The translations under genes were made by a program, and so were the position numbers. Of a stretch of DNA of 8,516 bases, positions 1-6,848 are shown in pieces. How positions within the stretch are numbered: the stretch's first letter is position 1; every line of letters starts with the position of its first letter. This DNA is from Pseudopedobacter saltans (GTDB taxonomy: Bacteria; Bacteroidota; Bacteroidia; Chitinophagales; Chitinophagaceae). The DNA is taken from NCBI GenBank assembly GCA_003241175.1, contig QFOI01000132.1, forward strand, positions 1-8,516, read 5' to 3'. The notes below the pieces were generated by a model. The model saw nothing but the letters and a program-made list of their open reading frames with translations, was not told the origin of the DNA and ran no database searches.

Positions 1-1319
1 AATCCCGCTTCGATCATTTCATATACCCATGCCGCTGCTTTTTTTCCTTCTTTTTCCATCATCTCTGCACCGGCTTTTACGCCAATAGCATCCCAAGTTT
101 TGAAAGGTCCTAATTCCCATCCAAAACCTGTCTCAACAGCATTGTCAATCTGGAACAATTGATCTGTGATTTCTGGAATCCTGTTGGAGACATATTGGAA
201 TAATCCAGAAAATGATTTGCGGTAAAAATCACCAGCTTTATCTTTTCCTGCTACCAACACTTTGAACCTTGGCTCAAGATCTGCAATGGTCTTGGTCGCT
301 TCTAAAGTCGCAAATTTTACTTTTTGAGATGGTTTGTATTCAAATGTATTAAGGTCCAACGCCAAAATCTGTGACTTGCCGTTTTCATCTTTTATCTTTT
401 TGTAAAAACCTTGACCAGTTTTGTCTCCCAACCATTTGTTTTCATATATTTTTTTAATATAATCTGGCAATTGAAACAAGTTACGAGACTCGTCATTAGG
501 GCAATTTTCATAAACACCATCGGCAACGTGTACCATTGTATCCAAACCGACAACGTCGCTGGTTCTGAAAGTTGCAGATTTTGGATGGCCAATAACTGGA
601 CCAGTTAATTTATCTACTTCTTCCACTGTCAACCCAAGTTGTGGGACCAAATGCACAATATCCATAATACCGAAAACACCAATACGGTTTCCGATGAAAG
701 CTGGAGTGTCTTTACAGATAACCGTTGTTTTCCCCAATACTTTTTGACCAAAATCATTAAGGAACTCGATAACTTCCGGATCGGTTTTTTCAGATGGAAT
801 AATTTCCAATAAGCGTAAATATCTTGGAGGATTAAAAAAGTGCGTACCACAGAAGTTCTTGGCAAAATCTTCGCTACGTCCTTCCAATAATTGATGAATT
901 GGAATACCTGAAGTATTGGACGTAATCAATGTACCTTGTTTACGGAACTGCTCTACTTTCTCGTAAACGATTTTCTTGATGTTAAGGTTTTCAACAACAA
1001 CTTCGATAACCCAGTCACAATCAGCAATACCCTTCATGTTGTCATCAAAATTTCCAGTGGAAATCCTTGATGCAAATGATTTTCTGTAAATAGGAGAAGG
1101 GTTGGATTTCAAAGCTACCTGCAAGGCATCATTCACAATACGATTACGAACAACTTTTGATTCAAGCGTCAAACCTTTTTTTGCTTCAGCCTCATTGGGC
1201 TCTTTGGGAACGATATCCAACAACAATACCTGAATACCAACATTAGCAAAATGACAAGCGATCCGACTGCCCATGATCCCTGAACCTAGCACCGCAACCT
1301 TTTTAATATTTCTTTTCAT
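1..1319 (-). CDS. 3-hydroxyacyl-CoA dehydrogenase / enoyl-CoA hydratase (FadN-like), N-terminal part, cut by window edge
   Basis: The 439 N-terminal codons are visible; the frame runs off the left edge without a stop. The protein starts MKRNIKKVAVLGSGIMG, a Rossmann NAD-binding loop with G12, G14 and G17. The 3-hydroxyacyl-CoA dehydrogenase core follows: NTSG at 135-138, catalytic His160 in THFFNPP, Glu172 in LLEIIP and Asn211 in FIGNR. Near the end of the visible part, ETGFGWELGPFKTWDAIG matches the C-terminal helical domain of the family. The start region resembles Bacillus FadN, a roughly 790-residue enzyme with the dehydrogenase first and the hydratase second, so an enoyl-CoA hydratase domain is expected beyond the edge (inference). 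It would hydrate enoyl-CoA and oxidise 3-hydroxyacyl-CoA with NAD+ in fatty-acid beta-oxidation. It is transcribed divergently from the Crp/Fnr regulator, across a region holding an FNR-type palindrome. ATG 1319-1317 sits the usual few residues before the Rossmann strand. Confidence 0.93.
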   Translation of the reverse strand, partial: MKRNIKKVAVLGSGIMGSRIACHFANVGIQVLLLDIVPKEPNEAEAKKGLTLESKVVRNRIVNDALQVALKSNPSPIYRKSFASRISTGNFDDNMKGIADCDWVIEVVVENLNIKKIVYEKVEQFRKQGTLITSNTSGIPIHQLLEGRSEDFAKNFCGTHFFNPPRYLRLLEIIPSEKTDPEVIEFLNDFGQKVLGKTTVICKDTPAFIGNRIGVFGIMDIVHLVPQLGLTVEEVDKLTGPVIGHPKSATFRTSDVVGLDTMVHVADGVYENCPNDESRNLFQLPDYIKKIYENKWLGDKTGQGFYKKIKDENGKSQILALDLNTFEYKPSQKVKFATLEATKTIADLEPRFKVLVAGKDKAGDFYRKSFSGLFQYVSNRIPEITDQLFQIDNAVETGFGWELGPFKTWDAIGVKAGAEMMEKEGKKAAAWVYEMIEAG

Positions 1320-1405
1320 ATCGATATTTGACTTTTATCGCATTTATTTAAGCAAACGCCAATTTTTAAACTGGCTGCAAATACCGAATTATATTTATTA
1401 TTACC

Positions 1406-1421
1406 TTTGATTTATATCAAA
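1406..1421. promoter_or_regulatory. perfect FNR-type operator, TTGAT-TTAT-ATCAA
   Basis: TTTGAT and ATCAAA form perfect 6-bp arms around a 4-nt spacer, and the 14-bp core at 1407-1420 is exactly the TTGATN4ATCAA consensus of E. coli FNR. The gene that starts 56 nt downstream encodes a Crp/Fnr protein whose recognition helix has FNR's E-x-x-S-R contacts, so it is the likely binder. The site overlaps a possible -7 box (TACCTTTG, 1402-1409) for that gene, which would fit autorepression. It is also centred about 41 bp upstream of where transcription of the divergent beta-oxidation gene would begin from the weak GGTATTTG box, which would fit activation. Both directions are inference. Confidence 0.7.
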
Positions 1422-1449
1422 TTAACTAACAGGTGTTTGTTAATTAATT
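1420..1449. repeat. inverted repeat, 12-bp arms (11/12), 6-nt spacer; possible second operator
   Basis: AATTAACTAACA (1420-1431) faces TGTTAATTAATT (1438-1449) across GGTGTT. The arms match at 11 of 12 positions, the mismatch being C1426. It adjoins the FNR-type palindrome, sharing A1420-A1421. It ends 27 nt before the regulator's ATG, so it would lie in the leader, or within the promoter if transcription starts near 1455. The AT-rich stem is more like a protein-binding site than a terminator, since no T-run follows. It contains one copy of an AACWGGTKTTT motif that recurs before the TonB-dependent receptor. The binder is unknown. Confidence 0.45.
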
Positions 1450-1476
1450 GTTATTCAAAAAGATAAAACCTAATCG

Positions 1477-2082
1477 ATGGGCAAAGAGCGCTTAATGAAG
1501 TATATCAATAGCATTGTTGAACTTCTGCCTCATGTAGAAGCCAGGATTGCAGCCGCTTTTGTAGAGGAAAAACATCCAAAACGTACTATTTTGGAAAAAC
1601 AAAACACCGTTTGCAACAAGCTTTATTTTGTTGAAAAGGGACTTGCTCGTCTTTTTTATCAGAAAGAAGGGAAAGACATAACAGGCTGGTTTGCATCCGA
1701 AGGCAACTTCATCACGTGTAACGATAGCTTTTTCCAAAAGAAAACAACCTATCTCAATCTGGAATTACTGGAAGATGCTATTCTTTACTCCATAGACTAC
1801 AAATCCTTGAATGATCTATTTGAACTTAAAGAGATGGAACGTTTTGCCAGACTTCTTACCTATAATCTACTGAGCGAACTTTCCGAACGAATTTATTCAA
1901 CAGTATTCCAGCCTGCGGAAAAAAGATATCAACTATTAGTCGTCCGTTATCCAGAAGTTGCTTTGCGCGCACCATTGGGAGACATTGCTTCCTATCTAGG
2001 TATTTCGCAAGAAACGTTAAGTCGTATCCGTTCACAACAAAGCACCCGTTCCAAAAGTAAACAGGGTGTCTATAATTCCTAA
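1477..2082 (+). CDS. Crp/Fnr-family transcriptional regulator with FNR-like recognition helix
   Basis: The 201-residue cytosolic regulator has a cyclic-nucleotide-binding-like beta-roll at about 25-115, a dimerisation helix at about 117-142 and a winged helix-turn-helix at about 165-185. The recognition helix reads SQETLSR, so E179, S182 and R183 match the E-x-x-S-R contacts of FNR (for TTGAT) rather than the R-E-x-x-x-R of CRP (for TGTGA). The beta-roll lacks the canonical cAMP phosphate-binding cassette, and only two cysteines (C46, C81) occur, so neither cAMP nor a four-Cys Fe-S cluster is a likely signal. The effector is unknown. A Ser/Lys/Arg-rich tail of about 16 residues follows the recognition helix, where many relatives end within a few residues. 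ATG 1477 is taken as the start; ATG 1495 (MKYINSI), with AAAGAG upstream, is a real alternative. It heads an operon with the methyltransferase 2 nt downstream. A perfect FNR-type site lies upstream, suggesting autoregulation. Confidence 0.9.
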   Translation: MGKERLMKYINSIVELLPHVEARIAAAFVEEKHPKRTILEKQNTVCNKLYFVEKGLARLFYQKEGKDITGWFASEGNFITCNDSFFQKKTTYLNLELLEDAILYSIDYKSLNDLFELKEMERFARLLTYNLLSELSERIYSTVFQPAEKRYQLLVVRYPEVALRAPLGDIASYLGISQETLSRIRSQQSTRSKSKQGVYNS

Positions 2083-2084
2083 AC

Positions 2085-2771
2085 GTGGTAGATCTTCCTG
2101 GCATCGCTATCAAAGAGCATTATTACAGCAAAAGCCAAAGCAAGCTTTACATTCACGATCTTTTCGGACCTAAAGTAGAGATGCCTGTTGACATCTATTT
2201 TCGACAGGAAGAAGATTTTCCCCTGTTGGAAAGATTGGCTTTGCAGCAATGCGAGGGTTCCATTTTGGATATTGGAGCTGGCGCAGGAGCTCACACACTA
2301 TTTCTTCAGGAAAGGGGAGAAAATGTTACCGCATTGGAAATATCAAGCCATTCTGCTGACGTGATGAGGTCGAGAGGTATAGCCAATATTAAAAATGAAG
2401 ATTTCTTTTCTGCCCATTTACCTCAATACAACACTTTGTTACTTTTGATGAATGGTATTGGAATATGTGGAACCGTTGACAGGATTCCACTTTTCCTACA
2501 AAAGGCAAAGTCTATATTGAAAAGCGACGGAAAAATTGTATTTGATTCTTCGGACGTAAAATATATGTACGAAGACATTCCAATGCCTAACCATTACTAT
2601 GGCGAAGTATCCTATCAATATGCTTACAAAAGAATGAAAACAGAATGGTTCAAATGGTTGTATATCGATGCCAAAACAATGAACAAAATTGCAGAGGAAA
2701 ATGGCTGGAAAATGGAAGTTTTGTTTGAAGATGAAAATGATCAATATCTTGCTATATTAACAAGGAGATAA
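2085..2771 (+). CDS. class I SAM-dependent methyltransferase, substrate unknown
   Basis: The protein has 228 residues with a Rossmann-type methyltransferase core. Motif I is ILDIGAGAGAH at 60-70 (SAM glycine loop), the acidic end of strand 2 is TALEIS at 82-87, and strand 4 is LLLLMNGIGICG at 118-129. An N-terminal segment with EMPVDIYFR at 32-40 is typical of a Bacteroidota subfamily of small-molecule or uncharacterised methyltransferases; no substrate-specific domain is visible. The start is GTG at 2085: an in-frame TAA at 2073-2075 closes the frame upstream, and the first ATG (residue 33) would cut off family-typical sequence. With only 2 nt after the regulator's stop and no clear Shine-Dalgarno sequence, translation is probably coupled to the regulator. 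The stop directly abuts the SRPBCC start, so the three genes are very likely one transcript. It could methylate a ligand handled by the SRPBCC protein or sensed by the regulator, but nothing in the sequence shows this. Confidence 0.88.
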   Translation: MVDLPGIAIKEHYYSKSQSKLYIHDLFGPKVEMPVDIYFRQEEDFPLLERLALQQCEGSILDIGAGAGAHTLFLQERGENVTALEISSHSADVMRSRGIANIKNEDFFSAHLPQYNTLLLLMNGIGICGTVDRIPLFLQKAKSILKSDGKIVFDSSDVKYMYEDIPMPNHYYGEVSYQYAYKRMKTEWFKWLYIDAKTMNKIAEENGWKMEVLFEDENDQYLAILTRR

Positions 2772-3248
2772 ATGCCAACTATACATCTGAAAACAATTAT
2801 CAATGCTGATATAGCAAGCTGTTTTAATCTTGCGCGGAGTATAGATTTTCATTCGGTGACAACGGCCAAAACAAAGGAAAAAGCTATAGCAGGAAGATTG
2901 ACTGGACTCATTGAATTAGGTGAAACTGTTACTTGGCAAGCTATTCATTTTGGTATCAAACAAAAACTTACCTCCAAAATCACCGCAATGGGAATGCCAT
3001 TTCATTTCAGAGATGAGCAAGTAAAAGGTGCTTTTAAAATGATCTGCCATGATCACTACTTCCAAATAAATGGTAAAAAGACCATGATGGAGGATATTTT
3101 TTATTTTGAATCCCCGTTTGGCATATTGGGTAAAATATTCAATAAAATAGTATTGATCAGCTATATGAGAAAATTTTTGGTTGATAGAAACAACATGCTA
3201 AAGGATTATGCTGAAAGACAAGCCAATTCCTCGTTTAAGCTATCGTAA
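2772..3248 (+). CDS. SRPBCC (START/polyketide-cyclase-like) family protein
   Basis: The 158-residue soluble protein has the SRPBCC helix-grip order. Strand 1 is MPTIHLKTIIN; two short helices follow (ADIASCFNLARSIDFH, about 12-27); antiparallel strands come next, including LGETVTWQAIHFG (49-61) and KLTSKITAM (65-73); a long C-terminal helix (about 120-148) closes the hydrophobic cavity. It has no signal peptide or membrane segment. Relatives are often labelled SRPBCC or, on thin grounds, cell-division inhibitor; the fold binds hydrophobic ligands, but the ligand here is unknown. ATG directly follows the methyltransferase TAA, with AGGAG at 2763-2767 four bases upstream, an unusually good Shine-Dalgarno sequence for this phylum. 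It is the last gene of the operon, and its final 14 nt overlap the end of the convergent PepSY-TM gene. Confidence 0.85.
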   Translation: MPTIHLKTIINADIASCFNLARSIDFHSVTTAKTKEKAIAGRLTGLIELGETVTWQAIHFGIKQKLTSKITAMGMPFHFRDEQVKGAFKMICHDHYFQINGKKTMMEDIFYFESPFGILGKIFNKIVLISYMRKFLVDRNNMLKDYAERQANSSFKLS

Positions 3249-4374
3249 TCTTTCTTTTCTTCTTCTTGCCTTTTAACCACCAAATCAAAAAGCCTGTTAT
3301 TGGCAAAGACGTACATACTAGACCACAAATAAATGTAAATAGTTTACCAATAGGCCCCATCCAAGTGCCCATGTGTAATTGCCAGACATTGTTTTCGATA
3401 TATTCCCCTTTCATGTAGGTCGGTTTGATGTCCAACTCTTTTCCAGAGTATTTATCCAATATAGAAACATGTGCGTTTTCGGCACTTTTTAAGCCCATTT
3501 TGGTTGCTGTTGTCACCATGTAAAAACCTATGGAGTCTGTATTGTATGTCCATAGTTGCGCCATCTTTTGATTGGGAAATTTCTCAAATTCTTTTTCGAA
3601 TATAGTATATGCAGGAACTGTTTCTTTGGTAAAATCAGCTTTTGGCATTGTTTTTTGCCATTTTGTTTTTATGTCACCTCCGAAAAGTTTAGCCGTTCCT
3701 TCGGCCATGGGTTTGAATGCTATCAACAATCCTGTAACGGTCAATATCAAGGCCAATAAGGACGCATAAAATCCCAAAACATTATGCAGATCATAGTTTA
3801 CACGTTTGAATTTGGCTTTCCATTTTATTTTGAAACTGGCATCACGTGTATGTTTGGTCCATTTTCTTGGCCACCAAAGTATAATGCCAGAAATGAGTTC
3901 AATCAAGAAAATAATCGTTGCAATATCTACAATCCATTCCCCTGTTCCGTGCCACATAAACGAAGCATGGAGATGAGCCATGATGTAAAAGAAATTAGCG
4001 GTTCGGTCATTTTTCAATATCTGTCCTGTATATTGATCTACATATATAAATGACAATCCTTTTCCTTTGGCAAACGCTCTAAGTCGTAAGGCACGTTTTG
4101 GATTTTTGTAGACCGTGGCTTCAGAGATATTAGATTTTGGAATTTCTTTTTTTACTTTTTGGATGAGCGTTTCCAAAGGAATTTTTTCGGATTTGACTTC
4201 TTGTATAAAACGAGACTTTCCGGCAGACCATTCAATGATTTCGTCTCCATAAACGACAACAGTTCCTGTGAGCGCAACAAACACCAAAATAATTCCTGCA
4301 AAAATACCCAACCACAAATGCAACCACGCATTGATGCGACTAAATAATGACTTCTTTGACTTTGATTTGTTCAT
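3235..4374 (-). CDS. PepSY-associated TM-helix (PepSY-TM) protein, probable siderophore-iron reductase
   Basis: The 379-residue inner-membrane protein has four predicted membrane helices (about 19-43, 146-168, 198-220, 340-367). Two soluble PepSY-like segments sit between helices 1 and 2 (about 60-125) and helices 3 and 4 (about 225-330); the segment DQYTGQIL (113-120) and DKYSGKELD (307-315) are the matching PepSY strand ends. Histidines near helix ends (H19 in AWLHLWLG, H134 and H136 in AHLHASF, H142 in WHGTGEW, H197 in DLHNVLGFY, H334 in WQLHMGTW) suit haem ligation. The family includes FoxB of Pseudomonas, a haem-containing siderophore reductase, and the gene follows a TonB-dependent receptor, so reductive iron release from the imported siderophore is the likely role (inference). 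The C-terminus is Lys/Arg-rich and presumably cytoplasmic. A 71-nt gap with a hairpin separates it from the receptor upstream, probably in one operon. Its last 14 nt overlap the SRPBCC gene on the other strand. Confidence 0.88.
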   Translation of the reverse strand: MNKSKSKKSLFSRINAWLHLWLGIFAGIILVFVALTGTVVVYGDEIIEWSAGKSRFIQEVKSEKIPLETLIQKVKKEIPKSNISEATVYKNPKRALRLRAFAKGKGLSFIYVDQYTGQILKNDRTANFFYIMAHLHASFMWHGTGEWIVDIATIIFLIELISGIILWWPRKWTKHTRDASFKIKWKAKFKRVNYDLHNVLGFYASLLALILTVTGLLIAFKPMAEGTAKLFGGDIKTKWQKTMPKADFTKETVPAYTIFEKEFEKFPNQKMAQLWTYNTDSIGFYMVTTATKMGLKSAENAHVSILDKYSGKELDIKPTYMKGEYIENNVWQLHMGTWMGPIGKLFTFICGLVCTSLPITGFLIWWLKGKKKKRKITIA

Positions 4375-4392
4375 ATCTTTTTTAAATACTGA

Positions 4393-4421
4393 AGCACAAC
4401 CTCTTTAAAAAAGGTTGTGCT
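4393..4421 (-). terminator. intercistronic hairpin between receptor and PepSY-TM gene (attenuator or processing site)
   Basis: AGCACAACCT (4393-4402) and AGGTTGTGCT (4412-4421) are perfect 10-bp arms with a 9-nt loop. Read in the direction of transcription, the hairpin starts 25 nt after the receptor stop and ends 18 nt before the PepSY-TM ATG. No uninterrupted T-run follows (the next bases are TCAGTATTT), so it looks less like a full terminator than a partial terminator or mRNA-stabilising hairpin that lowers the second gene relative to the first. The hairpin is seen; the role is inferred. Confidence 0.55.
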
Positions 4422-4445
4422 CTTACAATAAATACGGGTTCGTAA

Positions 4446-6848
4446 CTAGAATCTATAGGTTAGATTAAAGGATAACATCCGTGTTGGCCCTGCATTGAGC
4501 CAAGCATTGTATGTGAAATATTTCTTGTTGGCAATATTGTCAATTTTAGCTGTTAATCTAAATTTGGCTGCATCATAAAATGCACTTGCACCCATCACCG
4601 TATAACCATTTAAAGTGATAGTATTGGTATTGTTGGTGAATGAACTACTTTGTCCATTCCCTCCAAAACCCAAACCAAAACCTTTCAATGTACCAGAAGT
4701 AAATCCATAGTTGGCCCATAGATTAGCAGCGTGGTGTGGAGCTGCTTCGACTCTGTTGCCCGCAAGATTGACTAACTTACCACTGACTGTTGTCCACAAT
4801 TCAGTGTATTTAATATTGTTATAACCATATCCCATCGCAATGTTCAAACCTGGGATCGGATTGGCCAAAATATCTACATCCAAACCACGACTTCTAACTT
4901 TTCCATCTTGTACAGAATAGTTAGTTCCTGAAACTGCACGAACTTTGTTTTTCACTTTGATGTCATAATAGCTGACAGTACCCGTTAAACGATGATGAAA
5001 TACGTCAAACTTGAAACCTCCTTCTAGTTGGTTAGCATATTCGGGTTTAAGGAAATTGCCAACGGAATCTTGAGCTGTTGTATTGTTGTAACCATTTGTA
5101 TAGTTTCCATAGATGGACAATGCGTTTTCCAAAATTTCATAAGAAATACCCATTTTTGGAGAATAAGATGTTTGCTTGTAGTCCGTTACAGGATTGGTGG
5201 TTGTCACCTGATATCTATTGATACGAACACTGGCCATCAACAATAATCTATCTGTAAGATTCAAAACCTCGGAAACGTAAGCACCGTAATTGTTTTGAAT
5301 GCTGCGCCCTGCGGAAAAATTGGTTTTTACGGCTATACTATCCACTCTTGCTTTTCTTAGCATTTTCTGGGCGTCGTTTGCTGTTTCCAAAATATTGTCA
5401 TAAGGAATAGAACCTCTCGATTGTCCTACATTGGTTCTAAAATAATCCAAACCAATAAGTAGCCTATTTCTCATTTCTCCGATCTTAAAATCTCCAATGA
5501 AGTTTTGTTGGAATTGCTGTGTGTACAATTGACTGTAAGGCATATACAATACGCTTCTAGTAATAACAGCAGTATCCGTAGTGGTTTTCTTATTGGCAGA
5601 AAGGGAAATGTAGTAGGTCTGATTATTACTTCGTGCAAGAGAATAGTTGGTCTCTGACATCCAATGGTCAGATAGCTTGTAATCTGCTTTTGCCATCACA
5701 GACCAAGTCTGTTGTACACTATTGAAATCAGGATTAACATAAGGATTACTAGGATTTAAATGAAGGTCCTTGATATTACCTGCATAATCACTATTAGCAG
5801 TAGTACCTCCAGGAGGAGGGGAGAAGCCAAACAAAATGATGGGGCGAACGCTATTGTAATAATAACCATCGAAATGCAAGGTCAATCGATCATTTGCCTT
5901 AATCAACAAAGATGGGGCTAAACCTACATTTTTCTGTGACAATTGTTGAAAAGTGTTTCTGCTGTCAAACATGCCATTAAATCTAAATAATGCCGTTTTA
6001 TCTTCGTTCAACGGAGTGTTGTAATCCAATGTTGTTCTCGACATTTCAAAACTTCCTGTCGTATAGGAAACCTCACCTCTTCTGACTTCCAAAGGTTTTT
6101 TAGTGATTAAATTAAAAACGCCACCGTAAGAAGCGCCTTGGTTACCTCCAAATAAAGTTGCGGATGGTCCCTTGATGGCCTCAATTCTTTCCAAGTCAAA
6201 AAGGTCGGTCAACGACACGTAGCCTGTTGCTACACCATTTCTATACATAATAGATCCATTGGTAAAACCACGGGACATAAATTGTAATGTAGATCCGCCA
6301 CTACCGCCTGCTACAGACATATTGCTGACGCCTGGAATATTGAGTAAGGCTTGTTCTGTCGTGGTTACTAGCTGGTTTCTTAGCAATTCGACGGGTATAA
6401 CAGCATAATTCTGTGGATTTTCAATATAGGTCATTGGCATCCTAGCCACTTGTGCACTGTTCTTATTGGTATTTTTAAAAGAAGAAGATACAATCACTTT
6501 ATCCAAATCCGATGCACTTTCTACTAGTTGGATAGTTCCAGCTGTGATCTTTGGAGTATTGAGCTCAATGTCCAAACTGTTTCCGGATACTCCAAGAGAT
6601 TTTACGGTAATAGAATATTTTCCATAGGGAATACCTCTGAACTGAAAATTGCCACCATCATCCGTTGTGGTTACCTTACCAAGAGGTTGCAATATTAAAA
6701 TGACATTTTCCTCCGGTTGTTTATCCGCATTTAAAACTTTACCGTCGATAATACCCAATTGTTTTGTCTGGGCATGTAAATAGTTGGTTGTCAATACAAA
6801 AAGTGCGAGTATCCAACACTTTTTCAAGGATTTGCAAAAAATAATCAT
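4446..6848 (-). CDS. TonB-dependent siderophore-type outer-membrane receptor
   Basis: The 800-residue protein starts with a signal peptide (basic K7, K9 and K10; hydrophobic 12-20; likely cleavage after LHA, residue 26). A carboxypeptidase-D-regulatory-like beta-sandwich follows (about 31-108, IIDGKVLNADKQP), as is usual in Bacteroidota receptors. A possible TonB box is DKVIVSS (116-122). The plug domain spans about 140-252 (LLNIPGV, MSRGF, DLERIEAIKGPSATLFG, GGVFNLITKKP), and a 22-strand-type barrel runs to the C-terminal YRF. The MSRGF-YRNGV and GPSATLFG-GGVFNLITKKP pattern is that of the siderophore receptor class (FhuA/FecA/FoxA-like) rather than SusC, and no SusD gene is adjacent. It would import a ferric siderophore using TonB-ExbBD energy; the particular siderophore cannot be told. 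A PepSY-TM gene follows in the same direction. ATG 6848-6846 is the only start that leaves a complete signal peptide. Confidence 0.93.
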   Translation of the reverse strand: MIIFCKSLKKCWILALFVLTTNYLHAQTKQLGIIDGKVLNADKQPEENVILILQPLGKVTTTDDGGNFQFRGIPYGKYSITVKSLGVSGNSLDIELNTPKITAGTIQLVESASDLDKVIVSSSFKNTNKNSAQVARMPMTYIENPQNYAVIPVELLRNQLVTTTEQALLNIPGVSNMSVAGGSGGSTLQFMSRGFTNGSIMYRNGVATGYVSLTDLFDLERIEAIKGPSATLFGGNQGASYGGVFNLITKKPLEVRRGEVSYTTGSFEMSRTTLDYNTPLNEDKTALFRFNGMFDSRNTFQQLSQKNVGLAPSLLIKANDRLTLHFDGYYYNSVRPIILFGFSPPPGGTTANSDYAGNIKDLHLNPSNPYVNPDFNSVQQTWSVMAKADYKLSDHWMSETNYSLARSNNQTYYISLSANKKTTTDTAVITRSVLYMPYSQLYTQQFQQNFIGDFKIGEMRNRLLIGLDYFRTNVGQSRGSIPYDNILETANDAQKMLRKARVDSIAVKTNFSAGRSIQNNYGAYVSEVLNLTDRLLLMASVRINRYQVTTTNPVTDYKQTSYSPKMGISYEILENALSIYGNYTNGYNNTTAQDSVGNFLKPEYANQLEGGFKFDVFHHRLTGTVSYYDIKVKNKVRAVSGTNYSVQDGKVRSRGLDVDILANPIPGLNIAMGYGYNNIKYTELWTTVSGKLVNLAGNRVEAAPHHAANLWANYGFTSGTLKGFGLGFGGNGQSSSFTNNTNTITLNGYTVMGASAFYDAAKFRLTAKIDNIANKKYFTYNAWLNAGPTRMLSFNLTYRF

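Larger units (their letters stand above)
1320..1476. promoter_or_regulatory. divergent promoter region between the beta-oxidation gene and the Crp/Fnr operon
   Basis: This 157-nt AT-rich gap must drive both divergent genes. It holds an FNR-type palindrome (1406-1421), an adjoining 12-bp-arm inverted repeat (1420-1449) and a TACCTTTG match to the Bacteroidota -7 consensus TAnnTTTG at 1402-1409, plus strand. No convincing -33 element was found at the expected distance from that box. On the minus strand the best candidate is only GGTATTTG (1385-1378), which keeps the TTTG but not the TA. No clear Shine-Dalgarno sequence precedes either start, as is common in this phylum. Promoter positions are inference; the palindromes are seen directly. 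Confidence 0.6.

Noticed and set aside
392..865. Open frames on both strands inside the beta-oxidation gene
   Set aside because: They lie within the long dehydrogenase frame, whose catalytic motifs are intact, and their translations have no domain character.
2060..2090. Frameshift joining the regulator to the methyltransferase
   Set aside because: Each protein has complete domains of normal length, and stop codons occur in both frames at the junction; a coupled GTG start explains it.
3556..4347. Several plus-strand open frames opposite the PepSY-TM gene
   Set aside because: They are antisense shadows; the minus frame carries the family motifs and membrane helices.
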